In this document: positions 25,032 through 34,144 of the stretch, piece by piece
Layout: each line of letters begins with the position of its first letter
Position numbering within the stretch: the stretch's first letter is position 1
From: an uncultured cyanobacterium
GTDB lineage: Bacteria; Cyanobacteriota; Cyanobacteriia; Cyanobacteriales; Nostocaceae
Assembly (NCBI GenBank): GCA_903903925.1
Contig: CAIVAU010000116.1
Location: 1-64,000, forward strand
Reading direction: 5' to 3'
Length of the DNA stretch: 64,000 bases
Notes under the pieces: generated by a model
The model's input: only the letters and a program-made list of their open reading frames with translations
What the model was told of the DNA's origin: nothing
Database searches by the model: none
Translations under genes and position numbers: made by a program

Positions 25032-25472
25032 TCAAGGCAAATATTTTTGTACCACACTCCAACCAGTTAACGATACCCAAAGGAAGCCAGCAAACAGAGC
25101 TATATTAGCACCGATGTGGATAGTTCTAGCCAAAGGTCTTCTAGAACTCATTTGTAATGCACTCCCAGCAGAAAGTGAAACCAGCGCCACCACTATCAAC
25201 CCAGCAAATAGATGTGATGAGTGTCCCAAGGAACCAAAGTGACCTAACGTGCCAATAATGCCAATAAGCAGCAGCAATAAAACCAGACTGACCATGCAAC
25301 AGCCGATTATCAAGTGGAGGGAACGCATTGGAAAGATGGAAGGGGGATAGTGTGATGTTCTGGCACGAAACATCCAAATACCCGTGACTGCTAATAGTAA
25401 ATAAGCTAGCAGTGACAAACCCATCGACCACGCCGCTATTCTCCACAACCAGAAAAAAGAAGGTAGATCCAT
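25032..25472 (-). CDS. DUF4079-type membrane protein
   Basis: The 146-residue protein has four hydrophobic segments (WSMGLSLLAYLLLAVTGIW, MVSLVLLLLLIGIIG, LFAGLIVVALVSLSAG, HIGANIALFAGFLWVSL) with histidines at HLIIG and HSSHLF in positions typical of DUF4079, a family of cyanobacterial membrane proteins that resemble small b-type cytochromes. Function is unknown. It is the first gene of the three-gene operon ending with the ABC ATPase. An alternative overlapping frame exists but lacks this pattern. Confidence 0.8.
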   Translation of the reverse strand: MDLPSFFWLWRIAAWSMGLSLLAYLLLAVTGIWMFRARTSHYPPSIFPMRSLHLIIGCCMVSLVLLLLLIGIIGTLGHFGSLGHSSHLFAGLIVVALVSLSAGSALQMSSRRPLARTIHIGANIALFAGFLWVSLTGWSVVQKYLP

Positions 25473-25532
25473 ATTGAGAATTGTAGATCAAAGCGGGGCG
25501 TGAGGTTCTAACTCCTGCCTCCTGCCTTCATT

Positions 25533-25568
25533 GATAAAAAAGGGTTGCGGACAAAAGCAACCCTTAAA
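25533..25568 (-). terminator. Intrinsic terminator of the DUF1830 gene
   Basis: On the minus strand AAGGGTTGC, an eight-base loop and GCAACCCTT are followed by a T-run (TTTTTTATC). It lies directly downstream of the gene ending at 25598. Confidence 0.9.
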
Positions 25569-25597
25569 TGGAGCAAAATTGTTTTTTAATCAACGGA

Positions 25598-25981
25598 TCA
25601 GTAACCAGCGACTGCTAAAGGTTTTATGGAATCTCCGGTCTTTGTCTTAATGATCTGCACAATTGGTTTTTTAATGAAAGGGTCCCTTACTGGTTCTGAG
25701 TTCTTTCCCATGTCATAGCTGTTAGTCTCGTCAATAGCAAGGCGATCGCACGGAATCTTATCCGATAAAATAGCGCTTGCCATCATGCCCGTATGAATCT
25801 CTAGTTGAGCTTCTCTTGGGGTCTCAAACACTAACCGTTGTCCTGGAAAAACAACCCGTTCAAAGTACCAGTTGGGAATATTCGAGATGCGAGCAACCTG
25901 TATTTTGCTCGTGGCATTAACGTAGCAGCAGAGAATCCTACCTGATTGCTCAGGTGGTAGAGTGTCTAATATTTGAGCCAT
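25598..25981 (-). CDS. DUF1830-domain protein
   Basis: Starting at ATG 25979-25981, the protein has 127 residues and shows the DUF1830 core: ILCCYVNATSKIQVARISNI, WYFERVVFPGQRLVFETP and LEIHTGMMASAIL with DKIPCDRL. The family is cyanobacterial and of unknown function. The C-terminal 40 residues are hydrophilic and follow the domain. An upstream in-frame ATG at 26071 would add 30 residues outside the domain, so I prefer the internal start. It is transcribed alone with a strong terminator. Confidence 0.8.
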   Translation of the reverse strand: MAQILDTLPPEQSGRILCCYVNATSKIQVARISNIPNWYFERVVFPGQRLVFETPREAQLEIHTGMMASAILSDKIPCDRLAIDETNSYDMGKNSEPVRDPFIKKPIVQIIKTKTGDSIKPLAVAGY

Positions 25982-26611
25982 AACTGCTGAGGATTTATAC
26001 GCCACAGTTTTATAGTACACTAGATAAGTTAACACTTGTTGATCCCCATCTGCTGTAACTCCGACTACCAACTGAGCTTTTCTTTCTTTTTTCTATCTTT
26101 AGATATGACGAAGTATATGAAAATTTTGTGAGAATCTATGCCTTTTTTGCATTATTATATTGAGTAATAAACAGTTATTATCTCGTAGTCCTAAATGATT
26201 CTCTTTCCATAGAGAAACCCAGTCACTCTTAGGAAACCGAGTTTGTGATCTCTGACAAATTCGGAACTCACAGCGGGTTGCTATTCCTATTGGGTGACTG
26301 GAAACATCTGCATCTTCCTTAGGATATATACATATTTAGGTATGGTGACTATCTCCTCGCCTTCGTATTATCTAAGGAGTAGGAGTTATTTCTTGTTTCC
26401 ATTCGCACTGATGTCCGCAAACTCTTTGGCGTTGGTGTTCACGTCTCGGCTTATACTAAGCGTTATTACGGACGAATGGATCTCCACAAATCATCAATAG
26501 AAAATAAAGGTTTAACAATAATCGGTTGAAATGTCAAGTACGATTGTTATATAGACTAAAACAAACTTTAAAATCAGGTTTTGGGATCATTTTTTTTGAT
26601 GGAACAGCAAG
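25982..26611. other. Intergenic region with long inverted repeat
   Basis: About 630 bp separates the divergent DUF1830 and radical SAM genes. CCAGTCAC (26221-26228) can pair with GTGACTGG (26295-26302), bounding a segment with AGAAACC motifs of the kind seen as dispersed repeats in this window. No gene is supported. Promoters for both neighbours should be here. Confidence 0.45.
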
Positions 26612-28219
26612 ATGGAAGCTAAAACACCAACGATTAAAGACCGAATTCTCTACATTCGTCTTCCTTGTAACCCTATCTTTCCTATTGGGGTTGTCTATCT
26701 TAGCGATCATGTCCACAAGCTGTTTGCCACAATTGAACAGCGGATCTTTGATCTGGGATCTGTGCCCCCTTTAGATTACGTCTCCGCCTTAGAGGGCTGT
26801 ATTGATGAATTTAAGCCAACACTGCTAGTCTTTTCTTGGCGGGATATCCAAATTTATGCACCAGTAGGCGGACGCGGTGGTAACCCACTGCAATACTCTT
26901 TTGAAATCTTCTACGCCAAAAATCTTCTGGAGAAATTACATGGGGCATTGGGGGGCTTGCGTGTCCTCGTAGGTTACTTTACAGAACTGTGGCGTAATTT
27001 GGGATTAATCAAACGGGGATTCAAACGCGCCCGGAAATATAATCCAGATACGCGCCTAGTTGTGGGTGGTGGTGCAGTCAGCGTGTTTTACGAACAGTTG
27101 GGTAGAAGCTTGCCCAAGAAAACAATCATCTCCGTAGGCGAAGGCGAAACACTGCTGGAAAAACTGTTAACGGGAAGAGATTTTAGTGACGAACGGTGTT
27201 ATGTGGTGGGAGAAACTCGACCACGCGATCGCCTGATCCACGAACAACCAACTCCCATCCAAAAAACGGCTTGTGACTACGACTATATCGAAAGCATTTG
27301 GCCTGAGTTTAACTATTATCTGCAAGAACAAGACTTCTACATCGGCGTCCAAACCAAACGTGGTTGTCCCCACAACTGCTGTTACTGCGTTTACACCGTT
27401 GTGGAAGGCAAACAGGTACGCATCAACCCAGCGTTGGAAGTCGTGGCTGAAATGCGTCAACTTTATGATCGCGGCATTCGCAACTTCTGGTTTACCGACG
27501 CCCAATTTATCCCTGCCCGAAAGTTTATTGATGATGCTGTAGAACTATTGCAGAAAATCGTCGATTCTGGAATGACAGATATTCACTGGGCAGCGTACAT
27601 CCGTGCTGATAACCTGACTCCTCAGTTGTGTGAGTTGATGGTAAAAACCGGGATGAACTACTTTGAAATCGGTATTACCAGCGGTTCTCAAGAACTGGTG
27701 CGGAAAATGCGGATGGGTTACAACCTGCGAATAGTCTTACAAAACTGCCGCGATTTGAAAGCAGCAGGTTTTAACGACTTAGTTTCCGTCAACTACTCCT
27801 TTAACGTCATTGACGAAAGCCCCGAAACTATTCGCCAAACCATCGCCTATCACCGCGAACTAGAACGTATTTTTGGCAAAGATAAAGTCGAACCAGCGAT
27901 CTTCTTTATTGGGTTGCAACCCCATACACATTTGGAAGAATATGCCTTCAAAGAAGGCATTATCAAGCCAGGATACGATCCAATGAACTTGATGCCGTGG
28001 AATGCCAAGAAATTACTCTGGAATCCTGAACCCCTCGGTTCCTTCTTTGGCGAAGTTTGCTTACAAGCATGGCGGCAAAACCCCAATGACTTCGGACGCG
28101 AAGTTATGAAAATATTAGAACAACAGCTAGGTTGTGCTGACTTAGAAGCAGCACTTTCCTCACCAATTGAGAAGAATACATCCGTCAGGAGTCAGGAGTC
28201 AGAATTAATCAGTCGGTGA
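26612..28219 (+). CDS. B12-binding radical SAM protein
   Basis: The 535-residue protein has an N-terminal cobalamin-binding-like region (1-200, with VVGGGAVSVFY and a YVVGETRPR end) and a radical SAM domain carrying GCPHNCCYC, the CxxxCxxC cluster motif (C252, C256, C259). The following LYDRGIRNFWFTDAQFIP and YFEIGITSGSQELVRKMRMG are typical of the family. It resembles a cyanobacterial group annotated as photosystem II high-light-acclimation radical SAM proteins, but the substrate is unknown. The last residues (SVRSQESELISR) are encoded by the left arm of a repeat element, so the natural C-terminus was probably near residue 520. ATG at 26612. Confidence 0.82.
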   Translation: MEAKTPTIKDRILYIRLPCNPIFPIGVVYLSDHVHKLFATIEQRIFDLGSVPPLDYVSALEGCIDEFKPTLLVFSWRDIQIYAPVGGRGGNPLQYSFEIFYAKNLLEKLHGALGGLRVLVGYFTELWRNLGLIKRGFKRARKYNPDTRLVVGGGAVSVFYEQLGRSLPKKTIISVGEGETLLEKLLTGRDFSDERCYVVGETRPRDRLIHEQPTPIQKTACDYDYIESIWPEFNYYLQEQDFYIGVQTKRGCPHNCCYCVYTVVEGKQVRINPALEVVAEMRQLYDRGIRNFWFTDAQFIPARKFIDDAVELLQKIVDSGMTDIHWAAYIRADNLTPQLCELMVKTGMNYFEIGITSGSQELVRKMRMGYNLRIVLQNCRDLKAAGFNDLVSVNYSFNVIDESPETIRQTIAYHRELERIFGKDKVEPAIFFIGLQPHTHLEEYAFKEGIIKPGYDPMNLMPWNAKKLLWNPEPLGSFFGEVCLQAWRQNPNDFGREVMKILEQQLGCADLEAALSSPIEKNTSVRSQESELISR

Positions 28220-28333
28220 TTCAAACCGACCACGCAATTGTTGACGACTAAATCTTGGATTTAGTAGGGGTTCTAAATCCCCTGATTCATCCACCCATTC
28301 TACCTCCTGCCTCCTGCCCCCTAACTCCTAACT
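28172..28333. repeat. Heptad-flanked element (copy 3), overlaps gene end
   Basis: AGAATACATCCGTCAGGAGT starts the element inside the radical SAM gene; a core with GGGGTTCTAAATCCCC dyad symmetry follows; CCTCCTGCCTCCTGCCCC-type heptads end it. The outer architecture matches the copies at 19657, 22150, 37671 and 59213. Confidence 0.75.
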
Positions 28334-28351
28334 TTTAAGAACTCAATCCCC

Positions 28352-29749
28352 ATGTTAGAAGGTTCTATCATTCAGCTGCTAGAAGCAGCCCATCGAAATA
28401 GTAAAAGATCAATCAGGTTCGGCGTTTACTACAAAAACACCCTAGTTTCTCTGTGTCATGCCCTAGAAGACCATATCTTAATTGAGGAAAGCAAACCTCT
28501 GGTGATCGCAGCCTTCCAGCAGGGGAAATGGTTTCTGCAAGAAGCAGAACGATACGCAGATATAGCTAAGCGATCGCACTATATTGCTATTATGGCTACT
28601 CGCGACACCAGCTTTGCTGAACATCCCACAAGTTCGCTGCCTAATGTGGAATTAGTCACATTAGATCCAACCGATCCAGTGGCGCAGGAGTGGCATTTAA
28701 TTATCCTGTCGCCAAAATACACAGCAATGGTACTTTGTCAAGAATTATCGGAAGCTGATTATGGTGCCGATGGACAACCCGCATCAGATCAGGAGCGAAA
28801 ATTCTACGGCTTGTGGACATTTGAGCCAGATTTAGTGCAAGAAACAGCCTCGTTAGCGATCGCCCACATCGAACACTACAATCCAGAACTAGCAAAAAAA
28901 CTCATTGCCCACACAAACGAAATTCATCCCACTCTTGCTACACCAGAAGATTTAAGTGCAGTAGTCTCCCGTGTTGTGGATTATCTCCAGGTCGGGCAGG
29001 TGAGCATAAACGTACCTACAGCGACTGGTCACAAAGCTTTAGATCGCAACTTGGTTTCTAATGAAATCCAAGCATTCCTACGGATGGCACAAATAATTGA
29101 TGCTACTGATATTACCAACCCAATGGCAATAACGGAAGTGGTGGCACTCGCCGAGACAATGGGGCAGCTTTTAGATCTTCCTGCATGGCAACTCAAGCGC
29201 CTGCGGCTTGCGAGTATGCTGCATCGTATAGATCCGTTACAAAGAACAGACAGTGTTCTGACTCCTGGCACTTCCATACACTACCAGGAAGATGCACCTA
29301 GCTGCCCATTAACTTGCCCATTGACACCAGGGGCGCAAGTGTTGCGAACAATGCCACGGTTACGGGCGGTAGCACAAATCATCATTCACCAAAACGAGTG
29401 GTGGGATGGAACAGGAGAACCAGCAGGGTTAGCTGGGGATGAAATTCCCTTAGAGTCGAGAATTTTGGGGTTAGCTGCTGAATTTCAGTATCGGGTAAAC
29501 CAAAAAAGAACGTCTCAGTTGAGTCGCGAAGAGATATTTACTCAAGCTTTGGAAAAATGTAAGCAACAACAATTGCGTCGCTTTGACCCTAAACTAGTAG
29601 AAATCCTAGCTTTGCTAGTCATGGGTTTGCAACAGGGACTCGACTTGCCCCTGATGACACCCAAAATCAGCGCTAGCATGTGGTTACTTGACGGCAAGCT
29701 AGATAACGAAACCAGGATTACTAAAGAAATACGCAGTTGCCAGCAATAA
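28352..29749 (+). CDS. DICT sensory domain plus HD-GYP-like domain
   Basis: Residues 1-130 are a DICT domain (EAAHRNSKRSIRFGVYYKNT, then LVIAAFQQGKWFLQEAERYA), a sensory module found mainly in cyanobacteria and linked to light and diguanylate signalling. Residues about 235-440 resemble an HD-GYP domain: IIIHQNEWWDGTGEPAGL (343-360) and LESRILGLAAEFQYRVN. The metal-binding HD doublet is replaced by LHRID (290-294), so catalysis on cyclic-di-GMP is doubtful and the domain may bind rather than cleave. It starts 132 bp after the radical SAM gene. Function is inferred from domains only. Confidence 0.82.
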   Translation: MLEGSIIQLLEAAHRNSKRSIRFGVYYKNTLVSLCHALEDHILIEESKPLVIAAFQQGKWFLQEAERYADIAKRSHYIAIMATRDTSFAEHPTSSLPNVELVTLDPTDPVAQEWHLIILSPKYTAMVLCQELSEADYGADGQPASDQERKFYGLWTFEPDLVQETASLAIAHIEHYNPELAKKLIAHTNEIHPTLATPEDLSAVVSRVVDYLQVGQVSINVPTATGHKALDRNLVSNEIQAFLRMAQIIDATDITNPMAITEVVALAETMGQLLDLPAWQLKRLRLASMLHRIDPLQRTDSVLTPGTSIHYQEDAPSCPLTCPLTPGAQVLRTMPRLRAVAQIIIHQNEWWDGTGEPAGLAGDEIPLESRILGLAAEFQYRVNQKRTSQLSREEIFTQALEKCKQQQLRRFDPKLVEILALLVMGLQQGLDLPLMTPKISASMWLLDGKLDNETRITKEIRSCQQ

Positions 29750-29801
29750 ACACAGGATCAATCTCGTGCCGAAAGAGACTAGAATATGAGATGAGCTATA
29801 A

Positions 29802-30446
29802 ATGAACATTGAAGCAATTCGTACAGGAAATCTCAAACAGCTGCCAGGAGCAGATTTAGAAGACGAGGATTTAGCAAACATTGATTTAAGCCACGTCAAT
29901 CTTGCTGGTGCTCACCTTGTGGGGACGGATTTTACTGATTCAAAACTTGAAGGTGGGCATTTGGAAGGCGCAAATTTAACAGGCGCAATTCTTGTCCAAA
30001 CGCACTTGCTACGAGTGAACCTCATGGGAGCGAACTTGATGCAAGCCGATTTGACAGGTGCTGACTTGCGGGGTAGCAATTTACGCGGCGCTAACCTCAT
30101 GGGAGCTACATTTAGTGATGTATCTTTTGCTGGTGCTTTCTTAAGTGGTGCTAATTTGACCAATGTCAACCTCCAAGGTGCTGACTTCCGAGGTGCTGAC
30201 TTACGTGGTGTGAACCTAACTCGGGCAAATCTTAAAGGCGCAGACTTAAGTCGTGCGGATTTGCAAGGAGCATTGTTAAGTGAAGCTAATCTAGAAGAAG
30301 CCGACTTACGAGGGGCAAATCTTGCCGGGGCGAATTTGGCACAGGCGAATTTGTTGTGTGCTGAATTAGAAGATGCGAATCTGAGTGGGGTCAATTTTGA
30401 TCGGGCTTGTTTAGTCGGAACAATTATGGAGAAAGTGGTTGAATAG
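29802..30446 (+). CDS. Pentapeptide-repeat protein
   Basis: From residue 18 on, the 214-residue protein is built almost wholly of A(D/N)LxG units, for example ADLTGADLRGSNLRGANLMG, predicting a right-handed quadrilateral beta-helix. About 30 repeats are visible. Such proteins are numerous in cyanobacteria and rarely have a known role; a few protect gyrase or act on transport. A short N-terminal MNIEAIRTGNLKQLPGA cap precedes the repeats. Start ATG at 29802, 52 bp after the DICT gene, possibly cotranscribed. Confidence 0.92.
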   Translation: MNIEAIRTGNLKQLPGADLEDEDLANIDLSHVNLAGAHLVGTDFTDSKLEGGHLEGANLTGAILVQTHLLRVNLMGANLMQADLTGADLRGSNLRGANLMGATFSDVSFAGAFLSGANLTNVNLQGADFRGADLRGVNLTRANLKGADLSRADLQGALLSEANLEEADLRGANLAGANLAQANLLCAELEDANLSGVNFDRACLVGTIMEKVVE

Positions 30447-30500
30447 ATAATAGTTCCACGCAAGCTGCTAGAATTTTCGCAGATGAAGTAGGGAAAAGTC

Positions 30501-30731
30501 GTGACTTTACAGGAAGTTCTCAACCTAGCTAAGCAGCTTTCTAGCTTGGATAAAGTGCGTTTGATTCAGCAAATTGCTCCTGATATAGAGCGTGAGTTAA
30601 TAGACAATCCACCTACCCCCCGTAAATCGTTATGGGGTTTATGTGCCGATTTGGGACAAGCACCGTCCTCAGATGAAATTGATGCAGCCCGCAGTGAAGA
30701 ATGGGCTAGCTTTCCACGGGAGGATATTTAA
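30501..30731 (+). CDS. Antitoxin of VapBC-like pair
   Basis: The 76-residue protein (GTG start at 30501) has TLQEVLNLAKQLSSLDKVRLIQQIA, as in small cyanobacterial antitoxins, and a charged end SDEIDAARSEEWASFPREDI that probably wraps the toxin. The stop overlaps the ATG of the PIN gene (TAATG), giving translational coupling. The family is a typical partner of PIN toxins in cyanobacteria; DNA binding is presumed, not seen. Confidence 0.78.
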   Translation: MTLQEVLNLAKQLSSLDKVRLIQQIAPDIERELIDNPPTPRKSLWGLCADLGQAPSSDEIDAARSEEWASFPREDI

Positions 30732-31132
30732 TGCTGCGTGCTGTTGTCGATACTCATACAGTTATCTGGTATATTTTTGCTGATGCAAGACTTTCAAAAA
30801 CTGCAAGAGATACCATCAGTCAGATAGCATCCGATAACGATCAAGTAGCGTTCTCATCGATTACCTTAGCTGAGATTATCTACTTAAGTGAAAAAAGACG
30901 CATTTCGCCACTGACACTTGATCGCCTATTAACATCTGTTGACACAACCAATGCTGTACTGACAGAAGTGCCCTTTGATCGACATATAGCCCAAGCGTTG
31001 CATCTAGTTGAACGAACACAAGTACCAGATTTACCTGATCGTATTATCGCCGCTACAGCCTTGCATTTGGGAGTGCCAGTGATTAGTCGAGACAACAAAA
31101 TTAAACTATCTAGTGTAAGTTCAATTTGGTGA
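30731..31132 (+). CDS. vapC: PIN-domain toxin, VapC family
   Basis: The 133-residue protein has the four acidic positions of a PIN nuclease: D7 in AVVDTHTVIWY, E48 in SSITLAEIIYLSEKR, D103 in PDLPDRIIAATAL and D121 in ISRDNKIKLS. VapC proteins cut tRNA or rRNA and are held inactive by their antitoxin, here encoded just upstream with overlapping stop and start. The frame is intact. The gene ends 22 bp from the convergent CPBP gene. Confidence 0.85.
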   Translation: MLRAVVDTHTVIWYIFADARLSKTARDTISQIASDNDQVAFSSITLAEIIYLSEKRRISPLTLDRLLTSVDTTNAVLTEVPFDRHIAQALHLVERTQVPDLPDRIIAATALHLGVPVISRDNKIKLSSVSSIW

Positions 31133-31153
31133 AGCACATCAAATGTAAGTATG

Positions 31154-31990
31154 CTACGATGCGCGTTTTTGCCCCTTCATCCACAACGCCAGCCCACTCA
31201 AAAACACCAACCCCATCACCCCTTCCAATGGATTCTTATCCACACCAGTCACCCACTCAGGGACATGACCAGAATATTTAATTAATCCGCCAACATTAAT
31301 GATGTAGTATCCCCAGACTAAACCACCATGTAAACCCATTGGCAAGCCAAGGCGACCTCTACGCCAGCGCTTTCCCCATACCTGCGTTAACCCTAGTAGT
31401 ACTAAAGCCGGAAATTGCGGCAGTGTATGAATAATTGCCTCTAAGGGCTTAATAAAGTGCGATGTAGCAAAGGTAACAGCATCTACCCAAAGTGCCGTCT
31501 GAAGGCTGTAATCTCGCTGTAACTCATCTAGCAGCCAGCCACGGAATAACAATTCCTCCGCAAACCCGATGCCCAGGCTGACTATGAAACCTTCTAAAAT
31601 GACTTTTCGTAAAAAATCGGAGGATTGGGGTTGTTGCCATACTACCCAGCCTAAAACCCCCTGTAACCCAAATAGAATTGAAATGCTAATTGTCCCAATA
31701 GCTAAGCCACGCAGCACATCCACAGCATTTTGTCGTGTTATTTCTACGCCGTAATGCCGTAGAAGCTGAGGTTGGCTGTATACGTACTTACCCCAGAATT
31801 TAAGTAAGAGGATAAACTCAGCATACAGCAGCACTATTGTCAAGATACTAATTAGGTTAGGATCACTTACCAGTAAGTAAATCGGTGCAGCTAACGGTAA
31901 CCACAGCACCAATAAACTCAGCAAGAAGCAACCCAGCCTGATTGGGACAGGGGACTGGGCTAAATGGCGGAGGTTTATTTTCATACGCAT
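31154..31990 (-). CDS. CPBP-family intramembrane metalloprotease
   Basis: The 278-residue polytopic protein shows the CPBP (CAAX protease and bacteriocin-processing) motifs: EELLFR (145-150), FATSHF with H178 and GLHGGLVWG with H221. Eight or so hydrophobic segments are evident. Members act as Rce1-like proteases or process bacteriocins and stress-related membrane proteins; the substrate is unknown. Motif residues are complete, so activity is plausible. It is alone on the minus strand upstream of clpS in transcription order, in the reverse sense (clpS lies upstream at 32036-32317). Confidence 0.88.
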   Translation of the reverse strand: MRMKINLRHLAQSPVPIRLGCFLLSLLVLWLPLAAPIYLLVSDPNLISILTIVLLYAEFILLLKFWGKYVYSQPQLLRHYGVEITRQNAVDVLRGLAIGTISISILFGLQGVLGWVVWQQPQSSDFLRKVILEGFIVSLGIGFAEELLFRGWLLDELQRDYSLQTALWVDAVTFATSHFIKPLEAIIHTLPQFPALVLLGLTQVWGKRWRRGRLGLPMGLHGGLVWGYYIINVGGLIKYSGHVPEWVTGVDKNPLEGVMGLVFLSGLALWMKGQKRAS

Positions 31991-32035
31991 CTGCTAATTT
32001 TAGTTGAGCGATTAGCAGTTTTGATTTCTATTTGC

Positions 32036-32317
32036 TTATTCCTCAGGTTCAATTGTGCTGGTCAAACCACGATTCTTCAAGGTTTCGCAATAAAACTCAG
32101 CGTGTTCCTGCGCACAAGTAATCACTAAAGCTACCCCATTCGTGTGGGCTTCCATCATGATGCTAACAGCTTGAGGTTGGGTGAGGCTTGGCACTGTGGT
32201 CAATAAAGACTCCACCACATACTCCATAGAATTGTGGCTGTCGTTATGGAGTAAAACGCGATACTGAGGCGCTAGCTTGCGGGATGTGGAACGCTTCTCA
32301 AGGATTTCGACTGACAC
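32036..32317 (-). CDS. clpS: ATP-dependent Clp protease adaptor ClpS
   Basis: ClpS delivers N-end-rule substrates to ClpAP or ClpCP. The 93-residue protein has YRVLLHNDSHNSMEYVVESL, carrying the N-degron pocket residues, then VSIMMEAHTNG and ALVITCAQEHAEFYCETL. Length and motifs are standard. Cyanobacteria often have two ClpS paralogues; this one has a classical pocket and so appears functional. The next gene downstream, after a 45-bp gap, is the CPBP protease on the same strand, so the two may form an operon. Confidence 0.95.
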   Translation of the reverse strand: MSVEILEKRSTSRKLAPQYRVLLHNDSHNSMEYVVESLLTTVPSLTQPQAVSIMMEAHTNGVALVITCAQEHAEFYCETLKNRGLTSTIEPEE

Positions 32318-32582
32318 GGCTCTTTGCTCTTTTCTAGTTGATTTACTACAATAGAGTGTCTGCTCAGCATTTGCTTAACAGTTATTTATTTATCTTATAA
32401 CATCTGAACGCAAATACCAAGCCTGGAAAAACTTTTCCATGTAAAAACTGACGCATTGGCGTAACTGCTTTGCGACAATGTCCGCTCACTTGCTTATGAG
32501 CTTTATTTAAGTATACCTCATTGCCAGTTGAGTTCAGCTAGGTTTTAAAATTAATCAATAATCCTTGCAAGTTGATAACTAT

Positions 32583-32942
32583 ATGGACATTGACCTTAAC
32601 TTTCAACCAGGACAAATTGTATCTTTAGTGCATGGTGACAAGTGGCTATATGCAGAAGTCATTCAAGTTGTGCTTTCCCCTCGCTTGTGCTGGGTACGTC
32701 CTTTACTACTGGTTACATTTGCTGAAGAACCGCCGATCATAACTGACTTGCGAGATGCTTCTGACATACTATGGCCTGCAGATGTATTTCGACCAGCCCT
32801 AGACACTGAGGTTATTACGCTGTTAAGCCAAGTTTTGGCAAAAGAAGCAAAACCTGGGACTGATTCAAATGTCAAATATCAACTCAATCAGTTTATTCAT
32901 CAAGTTTGGCAAGCAAACTTCCCTGCCAATTCTCAAAGTTAA
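32583..32942 (+). CDS. Conserved cyanobacterial hypothetical protein
   Basis: From ATG 32583 the protein has 119 residues: DIDLNFQPGQIVSLVHGDKW, a beta-rich block YAEVIQVVLSPRLCWVRPLL and a helical C-terminus. It has the look of a small conserved soluble protein (SH3-like N-terminal strands) but no family comes to mind. An upstream TTG at 32565 is possible but less likely. It is monocistronic between clpS (divergent) and the minus-strand gene at 33095. Confidence 0.65.
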   Translation: MDIDLNFQPGQIVSLVHGDKWLYAEVIQVVLSPRLCWVRPLLLVTFAEEPPIITDLRDASDILWPADVFRPALDTEVITLLSQVLAKEAKPGTDSNVKYQLNQFIHQVWQANFPANSQS

Positions 32943-33094
32943 CAGCTATTAGTATATCTTTTTGTTAAGATTTTTTCAGATAAAATAGGTGCAATGCTAT
33001 GTGTCTTGATTTAAGATAGCTATGTAGTTATTCGGTTAATTAGCTAGTTTTTTGAGTTAACTTAATTTTGGGAAAAGCCGAGAGATCTAGGTAA

Positions 33095-33301
33095 TCAGGA
33101 TGACCATCCAAAGCTAGGAACCAACTGAATGCGCCCCGCATCCATTTCCGCCATCAAGAGTTCCAAGGCTTCGTAGTCAACATCTGAAATGTAACCCATT
33201 TCGGTCAGTTCTGAGTTGATTTCATTTTCTATCTCAGGAGTAAGTTTTTTAATGTCAAGAGCTTTTTCTACCAATTGACGAATAGCGTGCCTAGTTCTCA
33301 T
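33095..33301 (-). CDS. Small conserved cyanobacterial protein
   Basis: The 68-residue protein begins with basic MRTRHAIRQLVEKALDIKKL and continues EIENEINSELTEMGYISDVDYEALELLMAEMDAGR. Its amphipathic helices and clear codon bias make it a plausible gene. Function is unknown. Start ATG at 33299-33301. Confidence 0.65.
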   Translation of the reverse strand: MRTRHAIRQLVEKALDIKKLTPEIENEINSELTEMGYISDVDYEALELLMAEMDAGRIQLVPSFGWSS

Positions 33302-33670
33302 AGAAAATCAACCAACTATGTTTAAATACTAATTATCCGGGCGAAAGCTTGACATAAAATGTGATCTAAGTTACGAAAAATTGGTGATCTAGTCCGCGCA
33401 GAATTCAGGAAATTGCTCTTTCTTCAGCTAGTGCCCCTGCCTTGGAATTCGTACCTTGGCTACTGATTCTTATTATTTTTTGTGTCTCTTCTATAAAACT
33501 GTAGTATAGAATACAGTTTTTTGGACAACTGTGACAATATTTAAACAGAGACTATACAGTGATAAAGATTTGGCAAAGAGTCATCAGACAAATGGTCGAT
33601 GTCAGAAAAAAAAGTTTATGGTCAAATACATCTAAACTTCAACGCTCAATCAATTTAATCGGATCTAACA
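33302..33670. other. Intergenic region before STAS gene
   Basis: No convincing gene is seen; the region is AT-rich and ends shortly before the STAS protein. A 64-codon open frame at 33559-33753 overlaps the STAS gene in another frame and is rejected. Confidence 0.45.
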
Positions 33671-34039
33671 ATGCTAGCAGTACTCAACTATCCAAAAATT
33701 ACAGTTATTTGTCCTCAAGATACCATAAATGCCACAAATGCTCTAGAATTTGAGCGAGACCTCACAACAGTACTGGCACAAGATGGAAACACAGTCTTGC
33801 TAGTAGACTTAGAACAAACACAGTTTTTAGACAGCGCAGGCTTGATGGCATTGGTGTCTGCACTTAAGCTGGCTCAGAAATTAGGACGGCGTTTCAGTCT
33901 TTGCTCTGTTTCCCCGTCACTCAGAATGATTTTTGAACTTACCCAACTTGATCAGGTCTTCGAGATATTTGAAGGTAAAGCTGCATTTGAAGCTGCAAGT
34001 CTCCCCATAGGAGAATATACTCACTCATCGTGTGCCTAA
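33671..34039 (+). CDS. STAS-domain anti-sigma factor antagonist
   Basis: The 122-residue protein has a SpoIIAA-like fold: VLLVDLEQTQFLDSAGLMAL with a phosphorylatable serine in DSAGLMAL (position about 57), LKLAQKLGRRFSLCSV and FELTQLDQVFEIF. Such proteins relieve anti-sigma or switch kinases in partner-switching pathways. The serine is intact. No matching kinase or phosphatase gene lies nearby, so the partner is unknown. A short C-terminal tail (YTHSSCA) follows the domain. Confidence 0.9.
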   Translation: MLAVLNYPKITVICPQDTINATNALEFERDLTTVLAQDGNTVLLVDLEQTQFLDSAGLMALVSALKLAQKLGRRFSLCSVSPSLRMIFELTQLDQVFEIFEGKAAFEAASLPIGEYTHSSCA

Positions 34040-34144
34040 ATATAGTGCTGCTCCGAAAAAAATAATCTTTGAGCGAAACAGGCTAATCAATGCTAAGGTT
34101 AGGGGTGAGTAGCTGTAATTAAAGTAGCTAAAAAGATAGCGAGC

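Noticed and set aside
29912..30523. 203-codon minus-strand frame opposite the pentapeptide protein
   Set aside because: A mirror of the repeat sequence; regular codons in one strand leave the other strand open.
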